From contig CM035151.1 of assembly GCA_020205615.1 (NCBI GenBank), positions 40,482,977 through 40,546,976 of the forward strand: a stretch of DNA of 64,000 bases, read 5' to 3'. The DNA is from Panax quinquefolius. Taxonomy: Eukaryota; Streptophyta; Magnoliopsida; Apiales; Araliaceae. The notes beneath the pieces are model-generated. The model saw nothing but the letters and a program-made list of their open reading frames with translations, ran no database searches and was not told the origin of the DNA. The translations under genes were made by a program, and so were the position numbers. Of the stretch, positions 1 through 11,028 are shown in pieces; position 1 is the stretch's first letter, and every line of letters begins with the position of its first letter.

Positions 1-813
1 CTCTAAAAGACTGCATAGAGGTTTTGCAATCTTAGAGAAGTCTTTTATGAACCTCCTGTAGAACCTAGCATACCCTAGAAAACTTCTAATACCCTTAACT
101 GAGCTCGGTGGAGGTAGTTTCTCGATCGTATCCAGCTTTGCCTTGTCCACCTCCAATCCTTGAGCCGACACCTTATGGCCCAAAATTATGCCCTCTTCAA
201 CCATGAAATGGCATTTTTCCCAATTGAGTATGAGGTTTGTATCCTTACATCGCTGCAAAACCATGACCAGATTCTCTAGACAAATATCAAAATTGTCTCC
301 ATAGACCGAGAAATTGTCCATGAAGACTTCAACATTCTTCTCCACCATATCCGAAAAAATCGCCATCATACACCGTTGGAAAGTTGTTGGTGCGTTGCAT
401 AACCCAAATGACATCCTCCTGGATGCAAATGTGTCGTAAGGGCATGTAAATGTTGTCTTTTCTTGATCCTCGGGAGCGATGGTGATCTGATTATAGCCCG
501 AGTATCCATCCAATAAACAGTAAAACTCATGTCTCGCTAACCTGTCTAACATTTGATCGATAAAAGGTAGCGGGAAATGGTCTTTTCGGGTTGCCTTATT
601 CAATCTCCTATAATCGATGCACACCCTCTAACCTGTCACTATCCTTGTTGGAATTAACTCGTTGTCCTCATTCTGTATCACCGTCATTCCCCCTTTCTTC
701 GGCACACAATGAACCGGACTAACCCATTTACTGTCGAAAATTGGATATATGATACCGGCATCCAATAATTTTAGAATTTCCTTCTTGACCACTTCCTTCA
801 TGATTGGGTTAAA
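1..813 (-). pseudogene. pol: Athila Pol reverse transcriptase domain (partial, inactivated)
   Basis: Minus-strand translation gives a typical Athila RT: KLLDAGIIYPI, then WVSPVHCVPKKGG, VCIDYRRLNKATRKDHFPLP, LLDGYSGYNQI and MSFGLCNAPTTFQRCM. The palm active site, normally FMDD, reads FMDN at about 310-321, a single G-to-A change that removes a catalytic aspartate. A stop near 628-633 replaces the tryptophan just before VCIDYR. The ORF is also shifted relative to the protease ORF at about 813. The domain continues through GHKVSAQGLEVDKAK to IRSFLGYARFYRRF near the edge. RNase H and integrase would lie to the left, outside the window. Confidence 0.93.
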
Positions 814-1848
814 TCAATGTTGATGCTCCACCGATGGTCTTGCATCCTCCTCCATCAGAATCTTGTGCATGTAAAATGATGGGCTAATTCCCTTTATATC
901 CATAATCGTCCATCCAATCGCTGATTTGTGATCCCTAAGCACCCTCAGCAACTTTTCTTCCAGCAATTCGTTAAGTGCAGCAGAAATAATTACAGGTAAA
1001 GAATTTGAATTGCCTAAATAAGCATACCTGAGATGTTTAGGGAGTGGCTGAAGTTCCAATGTTGGTGGCTCCTCCAATGATGGTTTCAATTTTTCTGCAA
1101 TTGTCTCCTTAGTGTGCAGAGGTTCAACCGGTGCTCTAAATCGGCTAACTCGTGGCAACGAGTCTAACATCTGTAATAAGTCCACAAATTTCGGGCCGTC
1201 TTTTTCTTCATCCCCCAATAAAGTTGTTTCTAACGAATCGTTGATCAAACTCTTGCTCATATCTTCGCTGGTAATTTTCTCAATTAAATCCATTCGAAAA
1301 CACTCTTCATCGTTCGTGGGGTATTTCATGGCCTTGAACACATTGAATTTTATTTCTTGTTCTTGAACTCTCATATTAAATTCTCCTTTTTGCACGTCTA
1401 TGAGTGTCCTTCCCGTGGCCAAGAAAGGTCTCCCTAGGATGATCGGGATGTTCTTATCTTCGTCGAAATCTAGAATGATAAAGTCCGCAGGGAATATAAA
1501 CTTATCCACTTTAACCAGAATGTCATCTACAATGCCTCTCAGATATGTGACTGACCTATCCGCTAACTGTAATGAAATATTCGTAGGCTTTGGAGCGGGC
1601 AAACCCAATTCTGAGTATACTGACAATGGCATCAAGTTTATACTCGCCCCCAAATCACATAAGCACTTGTTAAACGACATTTTCCCGATCGTGCACGGGA
1701 TAGTAAAGCTCCCTGGGTCTATGAGTTTTGGTGGTAGCTTCTTCTGTAACACTGCACTACACTCCTCTGTTAGTGCCACTGTTTCAAATTCCTCCCATTT
1801 CTTCTTCCTAGACAGAATTCCTTTCATAAACTTCGCATAACTCGGCAT
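814..1848 (-). pseudogene. pol: Athila Pol: aspartic protease and linker to RT
   Basis: A 344-codon open stretch holds a retropepsin-like domain at about residues 45-150. The active-site loop reads CDLGASINLMP (the Athila DLGA form) and is followed by the flap and by IPIILGRPFLATG. The region after residue 150 (acidic, ending GWTIMDIKGISPSFYMHKI) is the usual Athila linker into RT. The domain would release Gag and Pol products inside the retrotransposon particle. No stop lies within it, but the flanking gag and RT parts are broken, so it cannot be made as a normal polyprotein. The ATG at 1848 is only the first in this frame; the native protein would begin at gag. Confidence 0.9.
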
Positions 1849-1917
1849 TTGCTCTAGGGCCTCTGCGAATGGGATGTTAATCTAGAGTTTCTTGAACACG
1901 TCTAAAAACCTTGCGAA

Positions 1918-3411
1918 CTACTTATCTGATTTCTGTTTTTGGACCCTTTGCTGAAACGGCGGTGGAGGAAAAACAATCGGCTCATTATTTAACTTTATTT
2001 CCTCATTTTTGTTACCCTCCACCACGTTACTGTCATCAACTTTTTCCTCCGGTGTTGCTGAATTTTTTGCACTATTTCCCCCGAGATGTTTTCCACTTCT
2101 TAACATAACTGCTTGACATTACTCATGATTACCCTTTGGATTTCTCTCGGTGTCGCTAGGTAATGTTCCTTGTGGTCTATTATTCAATGCTAACATAATT
2201 TGACCTATCTGATTCTTTATATTTTTGATAGCAATAGCTTGATTCTTCATAGCCAAATCGTTGCTACTCATGTATTTTGCCCACGCTTCCTCCGCATCGG
2301 TTTTCCTTTCCTGCTGTTGAACCGATTGTGGGTGACTCTGAAAACCAGGGGGATATGATGGTCGTGGAGCATGAGTTTGCTGGTTATTGCTCCATGAGAA
2401 ATTTGGGTGGTTCCTATTCCCCTGATTGTAGGTGTTTTGGTATGTATTTTGTGGAATTCTGTTATAACTGCCTATGAATTGGGTGAAAGCTAGGTTAATC
2501 GCACACTGATCTGTCGGATGATCACCCGCACAAAATTCACATACTACCATGACCTGCTGAACTTGATCCCCTATCATAGTATTAACCTTATCATTCATAG
2601 TATCAAACTTCTTGGACAGTGCAGAAATCTGTGCTTGTATAGCTGACACTCCATCTAATTCCAAAATCCCAGTCGCCTTCGCCTGTGTCAATCTTGCTGT
2701 GGGCCACTGGTAGTTATTTTCCGCCATTATTTCGATCAAATTATAGGCGTCCTCGTAACTCTTAGCCATGAATGCATCGCGAGATCGATGCGCATCAATC
2801 TTTGGTTCGACATTCCCATGTAGCTTCGTTATAAAAGGTGTTCATTTGTAACCACTTGGGCAATCCATGATGTGGGCACTTTCTGAGTAATTCCTTGTAT
2901 CGCTCCCATGCCTCATATAGTGACTCCCCATTCTGCTGCTCAAACATCGTGATGTCATTCCTCATTTTAGCAGTCTTCACTGGTGGAAAAAATTTGGCAA
3001 GAAATTTTGGAGCCAAGTCTTCCCACGTAGTGATCGATCCCGGCGGTAGAGAATATAACCAACTCTTCGCCTAGTCCCGTAAAGTGAATGGGAACAAGCG
3101 AAGTCTTACTGCCTCATCCGACACCCCATTGTACTTGAACGTGTCACACATTTCCAGAAAACTGATTAAATGCTCATTCGGATCATCATTTGCCATTCCC
3201 CCAAACTGACATGAGTTCTACATCATCTGAATGGTCCCAGGCTTGATTTCAAAAGTACTCGCAGCTATTGCAGGCCTAGTAATGCTCGACTACAGATCAG
3301 TCACCCTAGGTGTTGCAAAATCTCTCAACGCTTTCTGGTCTTCGGCAGCCATTATTTCCTCCTTATCAGAATTTTCGAATCCGTTCCTCATTTTTTCAAT
3401 CCACTTACTTA
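1918..3411 (-). pseudogene. gag: Athila Gag capsid/nucleocapsid (frameshifted)
   Basis: Read on the minus strand from about 3411, several frames join to a Gag of Athila type. The segments are an N-terminal part with NDDPNEHLISFLEMCDTFKY, the capsid retrotrans_gag core (APKFLAKFFPPVKTAKMRND and YEAWERYKELLRKCPHHGLP, 2795-3016), and a C-terminal part at 2119-2769. The last contains one compact Cys/His motif (CEFCAGDHPTDQC) near 2508-2546, then Asn/Gln-rich sequence. A lysine- and glutamate-rich tail lies at 1918-2106. Gag would build the virus-like particle and bind RNA. Breaks near 2770, 3050-3075 and 3220 are visible. Confidence 0.9.
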
Positions 3412-3590
3412 ACCTCTAAAATTTCCTTTCAATGTCATCTTCCAAAGGGAGCAAGTCTGGATGTTTGGATCGCGTTTGCATAAACCAATATCAAAAACCT
3501 GAAATAGGAGAAACAAGAATAAAAAATGTTTAAGTAAAACTGGACTAATTAAACTGATATTGTAAAAAATATTAAAATCTCGGCTAAATT

Positions 3591-3608
3591 TCCCCGACAA
3601 CGGCGCCA
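3591..3608 (-). other. Primer-binding site (tRNA-Asp type)
   Basis: On the minus strand this reads TGGCGCCGTTGTCGGGGA, six bases downstream of the LTR end. It is the standard Athila PBS, complementary to the 3' end of tRNA-Asp, where minus-strand DNA synthesis starts. One internal base (T where GCC is more usual) differs from the common form. Confidence 0.93.
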
Positions 3609-3614
3609 AAAACT

Positions 3615-4986
3615 TGTTGGGTAAAATCAATATACGTAAAACACGCAAGTGTACATGATCAACAAGTAATATAGTAGTGAATAGAGTATCGTTCCCACGA
3701 AGACAAATTAGCAAGAATTTTAACTTCACAATTATCAATTTTCTATTAACCCTAATTTTATTAAACTAATCAATTCAATGGTTTTAAATTATAGAAACTA
3801 AGTTAATAAATAAACAAACTATTACAAAACAGTCACCAATATCAAAATCCAGAATTTCAAACAATTAATGGAGAATTAGACTCATGATTTCACCCTGAGC
3901 TTCACTCTGATTTGCAAACCTTTATTCCAACTCAATATAATATCCCAGTTTATTAATCAAGAACACGAAAGTAATAATAGCCACCTCTCGATGCACTAAT
4001 ACCATATTAACATCAATCCACAATTAAGATAGAAATTTGTTAAACACCTAAATTAACCAACTCACTATATCTCTATGTGAACTGCAATTAAAGAAGGTTT
4101 AAGTTCAAGCTCTCTATACGATTACATGTGATGTCAAGCGTATCTCTACCTTAACAATAATCAAAAAATCGCTATTGACAAAATTTATGACACATCTTTA
4201 TATTAACTAGGTCTAGATTCGAATCTCCTCTCTCGATTCCATTCAAATCCACAAAAAATTATTGATCAAGCAATTCATAAATTCACGCTCGAATTAACAT
4301 AGATAAACTGAAAATATATTATTGAATTGGAAATCAAAGCTTTAGAATCATTCTTTCGCCCAAAGATCCATCACAAGTCTAATAAGTGAATTATTTCATA
4401 ATGAATGAATTAAAAACTGAATAATATACTGAAAACATCCTTTCGATTACAAATAAAACTTAAGAGAAGAAGAATATTGAAAACCCCTTCACGTAGACTC
4501 GATTTGCAATCGTCGTGACAATCTCTAAAAATTACTCCTCCAAAAGTGCACTTGAATCTTAGAAATCCTCTTGAATTCTGCTCCGTGTGTTATATGATTG
4601 TTGTATATCAAAGTAATATCAAGCTCTCTCTTTATTCTGGCCGAAGTCCCCTCATATAAAGTCCAGGCGCTTAACAGAGTCCCAAAAACCGTACACCAGC
4701 AGACATCAAAACCGAACAGGACACTTCAGAAAATGGGACCCCACTTCCCGTGGGGTATAGAACAAAAAGCGCCCCGTGGCTAGAAGCTCTCGCTAAAGGA
4801 ATTTTTCGGTTTCATGCGTTTTTCCACTTTTGCTCCAAAACTCCGTCATTCTTCACCTCTTGCATCCATGACCACCCTACACATAAATTAACACTAAACG
4901 AGTAAAAACGAACACAAAACACGAAGATAACTATGAATTTAAACTTGAAATGAATATTGATTCGTGTATATATAATCCACTTATCA
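3615..4986 (-). repeat. 5' LTR of the Athila element
   Basis: On the minus strand the LTR begins TGATAAGTGG at 4986 and ends CCCAACA at 3615, next to the PBS, giving 1,372 bp with TG...CA ends. The TGATAAGTGG start is common in Athila LTRs. The partner LTR is outside the window. Short ORFs within it are chance. Confidence 0.9.
4653..4660 (-). promoter_or_regulatory. Candidate TATA box of the Athila LTR
   Basis: The minus strand reads TTTATATG about 330 bp into the LTR, a plausible U3/R boundary. This rests on sequence and position only. Confidence 0.45.
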
Positions 4987-5258
4987 ATAGGGTGCATGTT
5001 GGACATCGGGGTAAACGTCAAGGACATTTTTGGACCTCTGCCCAATATTTTTGTTCATCATAATTCCAATTTCAAATGGTAGAATATTATTTTTGTGCAC
5101 CATAATTTGACTTCATATTGGAATTATATTATACAAACCTACTATGTAATCATTCAATTATATATATATATATATGAGGTAGATTGTGTATCATACATTA
5201 CTAATTTTGCAAAATACGGTTGTTCATGAAATCGCAGCAGCAACTTAGGAAATCAGAC
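4987..5258. other. Unassigned spacer between Athila and copia insertions
   Basis: AT-rich sequence with a short (TA)n run near 5159-5176. It is the target DNA flanking the two minus-strand insertions. No gene or known repeat was recognised. Confidence 0.5.
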
Positions 5259-6088
5259 TGTTGGAAAAATAGCAATATTAACAAGAGAAACAGAATAGTA
5301 AATTGGAACAACTTAGCTGGAAACCGAAGAAAGCCGAGGTGTAGCAAAGCTACTGTCCTTAAAAGTGATTCCGCCCTCACTAGTTATAAACCTTCGGTAC
5401 AGTCGAGCTTCTTGGCGTTCACCCTCCAGGATTCAACGGCAAAGCCTTCAATTGCGTGTACTCGCGCAGAAGAAAGATGTGGACTTGTCTTTGTGGATTG
5501 CCCAATTAACAGTTTATAGAGTATAGGAAAAATAGACTATTACAGAGAAGAAGAAGTAGATAACTGTGTATAGTGCGCCTCTTCTCTGAAGAACCAAAGC
5601 AGTATATATACAAGAAGGAAAAACGTAACGTTGGGAATAAAACAATAAAGAGAACGTTAGCATTAAGTTGGGTTTTACATTAACGAACATTGGATTGGGA
5701 GTTACAGAAAACGTAAATAAGGTTTACGTTGGGGATTAAAGATGAAAACGACTAGGGTATTAAAATCTGGCTTAGTATAAAAAGAAATAAAATAGCAAAA
5801 GCAAAGGCTACCTGGTGCACCCACCAAGCATAATAATCGAGAATTCCAAGACCCCACATGCATGGATCATCGCACACACACACGCACTAAGGTTTTCTGA
5901 CCGAAAGTCCAAGAACCAAGCTTGGCCTAGTCCAATTCCTTAGATGTCCTCATGTGCGCGAGCCCATCCCTTTTTCACAACCAAGTTACTAAACCCAAGC
6001 CAACACTTACTAATATTCACAAAGAATGTTTTCAAAATAGATGATATGGGACTTTGTCAAAACTATAGATTTTGGAGCATAACCAACA
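5259..6088 (-). repeat. 3' LTR of the copia fragment
   Basis: 830 bp bounded by TGTTGGAAAAAT (5259) and AACCAACA (6088), inverted TGTTGG/CCAACA termini typical of copia LTRs. On the minus strand it follows a G-rich PPT directly. A TATATATA core on the minus strand around 5591-5600 is a possible promoter. The partner LTR is missing. Confidence 0.85.
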
Positions 6089-6099
6089 ATCCCCCACAT
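6089..6099 (-). other. Polypurine tract of the copia fragment
   Basis: The minus strand reads ATGTGGGGGAT directly against the 3' LTR start, the expected position and composition for the plus-strand primer. Confidence 0.8.
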
Positions 6100-6659
6100 G
6101 ATCCAAAATTATCAAAGAGAGTAAAATTAAAAGGAAGTGAGAAGGGAAATTGATTTTAGATACATAACGTCGATACCTTGGGTTTGAATCGAGACTTAGT
6201 GGAATAAGCTCATGACTGTAGATTATAGGTGAACTATATTCTTAAACCCATTATCTATTATACAATTAATTGAACTTGCACACATATCTAAAAATCCTGA
6301 ATCCACACAAGTCTGCGGTTGGGCGCGTTCTAAGCCATGCGCGCCATATCCGATTTTCATAAAGGCTCTAGAGAGTTTGCGAAGACTCTCATAGGAAGCG
6401 GCCTACACTTCCACCTTTATATAGGTGAACCCATCAAGTGTATACTGACATACACCACCCTTTAGGGCTATGAGTTTCATTAAGAATCTAAATGATTCAT
6501 CATATCACAATTTGTCAATAAGCACCACATACACACAGGGGGAAATATAAATAATTGTAGTGCTTTAATTAAATAATTTCATGACTTGTTGTTACCCATT
6601 GAACCCAATTCATGGGATCTCCAATCACATGGGTTGGGTTTCCATCACATATTATTTAC

Positions 6660-6854
6660 TCAAAATATTGGCAATAGTCTCATCCCTCTGGATGCTTCTT
6701 GAACTACCTGTTTACTCAATCCCTTAGTAAGCAGATCCTCTAAGTTCTTTTCAGACCTCACAAATTCCATGGAAATAACCCCGTTACTGATCAGTCCTCG
6801 TAATAATGTCTCAAGCGAATGTGTCTCTATTTTTCATTATAAAAATGGTTCATT
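6660..6854 (-). pseudogene. pol: Copia Pol C-terminus (RNase H tail)
   Basis: Minus-strand translation ends with LISNGVISMEFVRSEKNLED, then LLTKGLSKQVV and SRGMRLLPIF before a stop at 6660-6662. This is the conserved C-terminus of copia RNase H (compare the family pattern GxIxxxFVxSxxNxADxLTKGL). In-frame stops occur a few codons inside the broken end, so the fragment is dead. The domain would degrade RNA in RNA:DNA hybrids during reverse transcription. Confidence 0.82.
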
Positions 6855-7787
6855 TGTAACAATCCAGAATTTTAATTGTAATTTAAAGTATTTATTGAAT
6901 TATATAAATATTTAATAGTTGTGTTTATCATTGAATAAATATTAATTTATTTGATGTGATTTGGTTAGTTATTTGTTAAATAAATAATTAAGGAAGTTAG
7001 TATTATGAGATAATATTCTAATTTAATTTAATAATTAAGTTAGAGAGTTTGTAATGATTAAATGAAGTAGTATAATAATATTTTAATTTGATGTGTTAGT
7101 TGATTAAATAAAATTATAATTATAAAGAAAATTATAATTATGTTGTTTTTTGATTGATGGGGTGAATTAATCTAATAAATTGTTATTAGAATTAATTAAA
7201 TTTAAGTATTAGAACTTAATTAAATAAAGTGTGACAAATAACTGTATTAAAGGAGTTATAAAAATAAGTTAAAGGGTTTAATTTAGTTTTGCCAAACGAG
7301 GCTTAAAGATATTAAGTGTTTAATTTTAAAGAGTTTGCCAAACGGAGCCTTATAACTTTTGGTTTTCTTTTAAATTTTGAATTTTTAATAATATAATATA
7401 AATAAATAAAATATATTTATAATCTATACGTTATATTGGTAACTGATAGTATTTATTAGGTCTATAATGACCATATGTGTTTCTTTTATTTTAGGCTGAG
7501 TTATTAGTTGGGTTTTTTTTTATTTACGTATTCTAGTTAGTAGCCTTGTCTAATATTGAGTGGAGAAAGAAAAGATACAGAGAGTTTTGAGAAAGACTGG
7601 TGAGAGAATTGTCTGCAATTAGCAAGGATTATCAAAGCAAACAATAGATATGTGTCTATAACCTTAATTTATGTACATATCATTATGCCTAAAGTCTCTG
7701 TGTTCTTCACTTCACTGAAGTATAAAGTGTTTACAAAATTTTCTGTAATCCAAGTTACTTTATGCTTAATAATAAGTTATGTGTGTG

Positions 7788-7838
<51 letters not shown>

Positions 7839-9917
7839 CTGTATGCTGATTGTATGCTAATTACGTGTTAAAGGAAGGGAGTTGGTTTTTTTTAGTGAAT
7901 ATATGCATGAGCGTGGTTTGTAGGAATATTAAAATTAGTAATTTGTTGTTAGCTAATTGTGAAATTTAACTATGATTATGTTAATTGGGTAAGAATTAAA
8001 GAGAATATAGTTAGAGTAAATCAAATTGGTTTATAACTGTGATTACAGTGTTCACTGTGTTTAACAAATGTCAACAATGGAGTTTTGGGTTTTAAACTAT
8101 GGTTTCAAATATTTAAGTTTTCTAATATTGTTGTTTAATTGCTATATGTATGATGAGTAAATGGTTATGAGTAATTTATGTAAATTATACCTCTTAATTT
8201 AGATGTTAGCAGTATTATTTAGTCCGGAATTTAGTTGTTTTGTTCTTCGGGTTCTGTTCTGTAAGTTTCGACGCTTCAGCGCCAAAATCCGTGTCTTACT
8301 CAAATTCTCAAGACTCGGTAGCAAGTCCGAAATGAAGCTCGACTTTCGTGTCTTGATTACCACTCTGCGTCGTCATGATCTTACGCCCATACAGTCAGAA
8401 TTGTGAAAATACAATGGATGATGAAACGAGAGGGTTCAGGAATGACTTTTGTCTTGCACAAAAGTCTGTAATTGTTAATGTAATGTAATATGATGATTGT
8501 TAAACATGTAGTTTTGTTATTATGGTATTATAGTGCTAAGAACGAGCATGTTATTAACACCTAACAAGTTTTGTTAATATTTTAATGGATGTAATTTGAC
8601 TATGTGGTTAACAATCAAACCATACATGAAATAGATACTTATAGAGTATTTGTAATGACTAATTGTACTTAATGATATGTGTATAGGATATTGTGAATTG
8701 AATTGTTACGGTTTAGCCTACAAGCAAGGCAAGTTTTCTATTTCCACACTTTCGTTGAGCTAGTTTATTTACGATTTTGCAAGTTTACTTATCCTATCTC
8801 GATAATATTGAGCAAATTATTCTTGTTTTAACTTGTTTCGTTGAGCAAGTTATTGTTTCTAGTTAGATTACATTATGCAAGTTTTCCAACTCTACACTTC
8901 CGTTGAATTAGTTCTGTCATTACATTGTGCAAGTTTTTCTAAATCTAAACTTGTTATCTTAGCATGCAATAATCTTCATTCTAACGAACAAGTTTTATCG
9001 TTCAAGTTATTACTTATTATGCATGCTTAATATTCAATTCTAAGATTTTAACCTTAATGTTGTTCAAAGCAAGGTATGATATATTATTCAATCTTTATAC
9101 TATTAGATTATTCCTAAAGCATGAACTTAGTATACAATGTTGATTCAATTATGGTTTATTCCGTAACATAGAGTTATTACCTTTTTATTCACTTAATCCT
9201 TAGTTGATGACCGTTGAATTCTACATTTCCTTTGAAACGTATCCAAACCAAACTTACGTTGATTCGGACTTGTACTCTAAATACTGAGATGAACAACCCT
9301 ATTAATAGGGGTTTACGCTTAGCATTAAAATGTTTGTGCACAATACATTATACGAAGGGCTGATCCCCCTAAGTACGAGGAGTCCCTATAGTCTTAGGAC
9401 TGTTAAAGTTTAAGTTGAAAGATTACTTATAACTATGGACATGGTTCGTGGTCTTAGGACCCTCAGTTATATATTTTAGAATATTGATAGAACATATTGT
9501 TCAGTTCTATTGAGCCTATTATTTGGCAGTTGTTGTAAAGATTTTATTCATTATTATTTCAAGTGAGCTTTGTTTGCTCACTCTTGCTTATATAACCTTA
9601 CAGCTAAAGTTGAGAAGGTTGATGTACCTAGCACCAGTAAGGGAAAGGGAAAAATGAACAAGTATTGAAGACTTGTAATTATGTTAATATGTTATTATCA
9701 TACTTTACTTGAATTATTGTAATGAAGTTATTTAAATTCCGCATTTGAATGATTGTATTTAAAGGTTAGACAACCTGAGAGATTTTATTAATGTAATCCC
9801 TTAATGGTAAGGTTTAATATTCAATTTTATTATGATTGGGTAGTTAGATGTGAATGTTTTTATAAAATGAACACCAAATCTTGAGGTAATGAAGTACCGG
9901 GATTTGGGGGTGTCACA
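6855..9917 (+). repeat. 5' LTR of Tekay element A
   Basis: Begins TGTAACAATCC and ends GGGGTGTCACA, followed two bases later by a PBS. At 3,063 bp it is long, as usual in Tekay. The first 360 bp are repeated, nearly identical, at 30553-30913, which fixes the start. It holds a (TA)n(TG)n microsatellite. Short ORFs inside (for example 8203-8406) have no recognisable domain and I regard them as chance. Confidence 0.92.
7780..7837. repeat. Compound (GT)/(TA)/(TG) microsatellite
   Basis: A short (GT)n run, about ten TA units, then a long (TG)n run. It lies in the LTR of element A and explains the Cys/Val-rich chance ORF there. Confidence 0.95.
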
Positions 9918-9920
9918 AGT

Positions 9921-9932
9921 TGGTATCAAAGC
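9921..9932 (+). other. Primer-binding site (tRNA-Met type) of Tekay A
   Basis: TGGTATCAAAGC lies three bases after the LTR end. It matches the initiator tRNA-Met PBS (TGGTATCAGAGC) except for one G-to-A change, which Tekay B also carries. Confidence 0.88.
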
Positions 9933-10125
9933 TTTAGGTTATGAACCTTAGGTAGGGGAAAAGCCTTAGGAAGTAACCTTTGAAAAGTTAGTGGTGATAA
10001 ATTCTTATCGAGTTTTAAGGAAGAAGTAATAAAACACTTATGTGCTTATGTGACTACAACTTATGTGCTCGTGAGTGTCGAGTAGTAATGATTAGTAATT
10101 AAAACTTCAAATTTTTGTTGTCAGG

Positions 10126-10865
10126 ATGACTAATGTCAGAGAATCCAGTCAGGCTAGGGAGGAAGGACCTCAGATGCCTAGAGGGAAAGAGTTTCGTGAC
10201 ATTCAGGTGGTTTGGGAACAACTACTGCCACGGGAGTCAGCCCCATTGGTCACAGTGGTTGAAGGTGAGGATGATGATATAGAAATGGATGAGGAGGATC
10301 CCGTTGAGCTGCCACAAGAAGATGAGGATGACGAGGATGAGGAGGAAGAGATTCCATTGAACTCTATAGTCGCTGGTATGTACGATGAAGTCTACGACCG
10401 CAATGTGGAACTTTAGGATACTATTCAGGAGTTGCAAGAGATAGTAGCTGAACAACAGATCTCGATGGCATAGAAGGACGACAAGATCCAGGATTGAGAT
10501 GAACGACTGACTAATTTCGAAGAAAAGCTGGTACACACTGAAGGAGAGAATGAACAACTGATCGAGGAGATCGCAGAACTGAAGAACAAGCTGCAGGAAG
10601 AATTTAATAAGAGGCAAGAGCCGAGGATACGTACGAGGAAGCTTTTCAATGAACTGGGGTAGCAGTGAGAGACGCACAAATAAAGAGGATGAAGATGGAG
10701 GAGATGAATAACGCCGTGATCAATCGAGCTCAAGATAGGGTCATGGGTTATCCAATTCAGTTCGAGATGCTGCCATCGTATATATTAGATCGCATGACAA
10801 TGTTTTGAATTATGGAGGAAGAGCGTCGTAAGGTTACGCAGTATCTTAGTAGGACATCGTATTGA
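10126..10865 (+). pseudogene. Extra pre-gag ORF: acidic plus coiled-coil protein, unknown function
   Basis: An ORF of about 245 codons lies between the PBS and gag of Tekay A. Residues 1-96 are intact and end in a strongly acidic Asp/Glu run (EDEDDEDEEEE). After a stop at 10414-10416 the same frame continues as a heptad-like coiled coil (LQEIVAEQQ, LTNFEEKL, LIEEIAELKNKL), interrupted by TAG and TGA codons that could derive from CAG and CGA. A frameshift near 10660 leads to a Met/Lys/Glu-rich tail ending at 10863-10865. The ATG follows an acceptor-like TTGTTGTCAG. I see no similarity to Gag, protease or integrase. Tekay B and C have gag directly after the PBS, so this ORF is an extra of element A. 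It could be a captured host segment or an accessory protein. Confidence 0.6.
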
Positions 10866-11028
10866 ATGTACCTGTTATGCGATTAATAAAATGTTAAATA
10901 ATATGTAAATCCCTAGTGATATGTAATTGATGGGATATGATGATGATGTTGTCCTGAAACTTTTATAGTTCAGGAAAGTAATATAAATAGCAATGATGCT
11001 ATTGTTTTTATGTTTTCAAAGAGATTAT

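Larger units (their letters stand above)
1..4986 (-). mobile_element. Athila-type Ty3/gypsy retrotransposon, 5' part
   Basis: The minus strand reads LTR (4986 to 3615), tRNA-Asp-type PBS, gag, protease and the start of reverse transcriptase, then runs off the left edge. Gag (core YEAWERYKELLRKCPHHGLP), the protease (LCDLGASINLMP) and the PBS all match the Athila lineage. Integrase, the 3' LTR and the left TSD lie outside the window, so insertion age and TSD cannot be judged. Frameshifts, stops and a mutated RT active site make it non-functional. Confidence 0.93.
5259..6854 (-). mobile_element. Ty1/copia retrotransposon, 3' end only
   Basis: Minus-strand order is the end of the RNase H domain, a 3' untranslated stretch, a PPT and a 3' LTR (6088 to 5259). 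The element is cut at 6854, where Tekay element A inserted. The missing 5' portion should lie beyond A's 3' end but is absent, consistent with the deletion seen near 30913. Confidence 0.85.

Noticed and set aside
5220..5519. 99-aa ORF at the copia LTR edge as a host gene
   Set aside because: It crosses the LTR boundary at 5259, so it cannot be an ancestral gene, and it has no recognisable motif.
7652..7849. 65-aa ORF with a Val/Cys-rich tail
   Set aside because: The tail is the translation of a (TG)n microsatellite in an LTR.
8203..8406. 67-aa ORF rich in Arg and Phe in the Tekay A LTR
   Set aside because: No domain, no second LTR copy to test, and LTR position; most likely chance.
9921..9932. 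PBS-like TGGTATCA sequences as tRNA genes
   Set aside because: Only the 3' tRNA-complementary portion is present, always next to an LTR end; no cloverleaf or A/B boxes are seen.
10237..10677. 146-aa Leu-rich ORF on the minus strand
   Set aside because: It is the antisense shadow of the acidic/coiled-coil ORF; GAG/GAA-rich coding reads as Leu/Phe/Ser-rich on the other strand.
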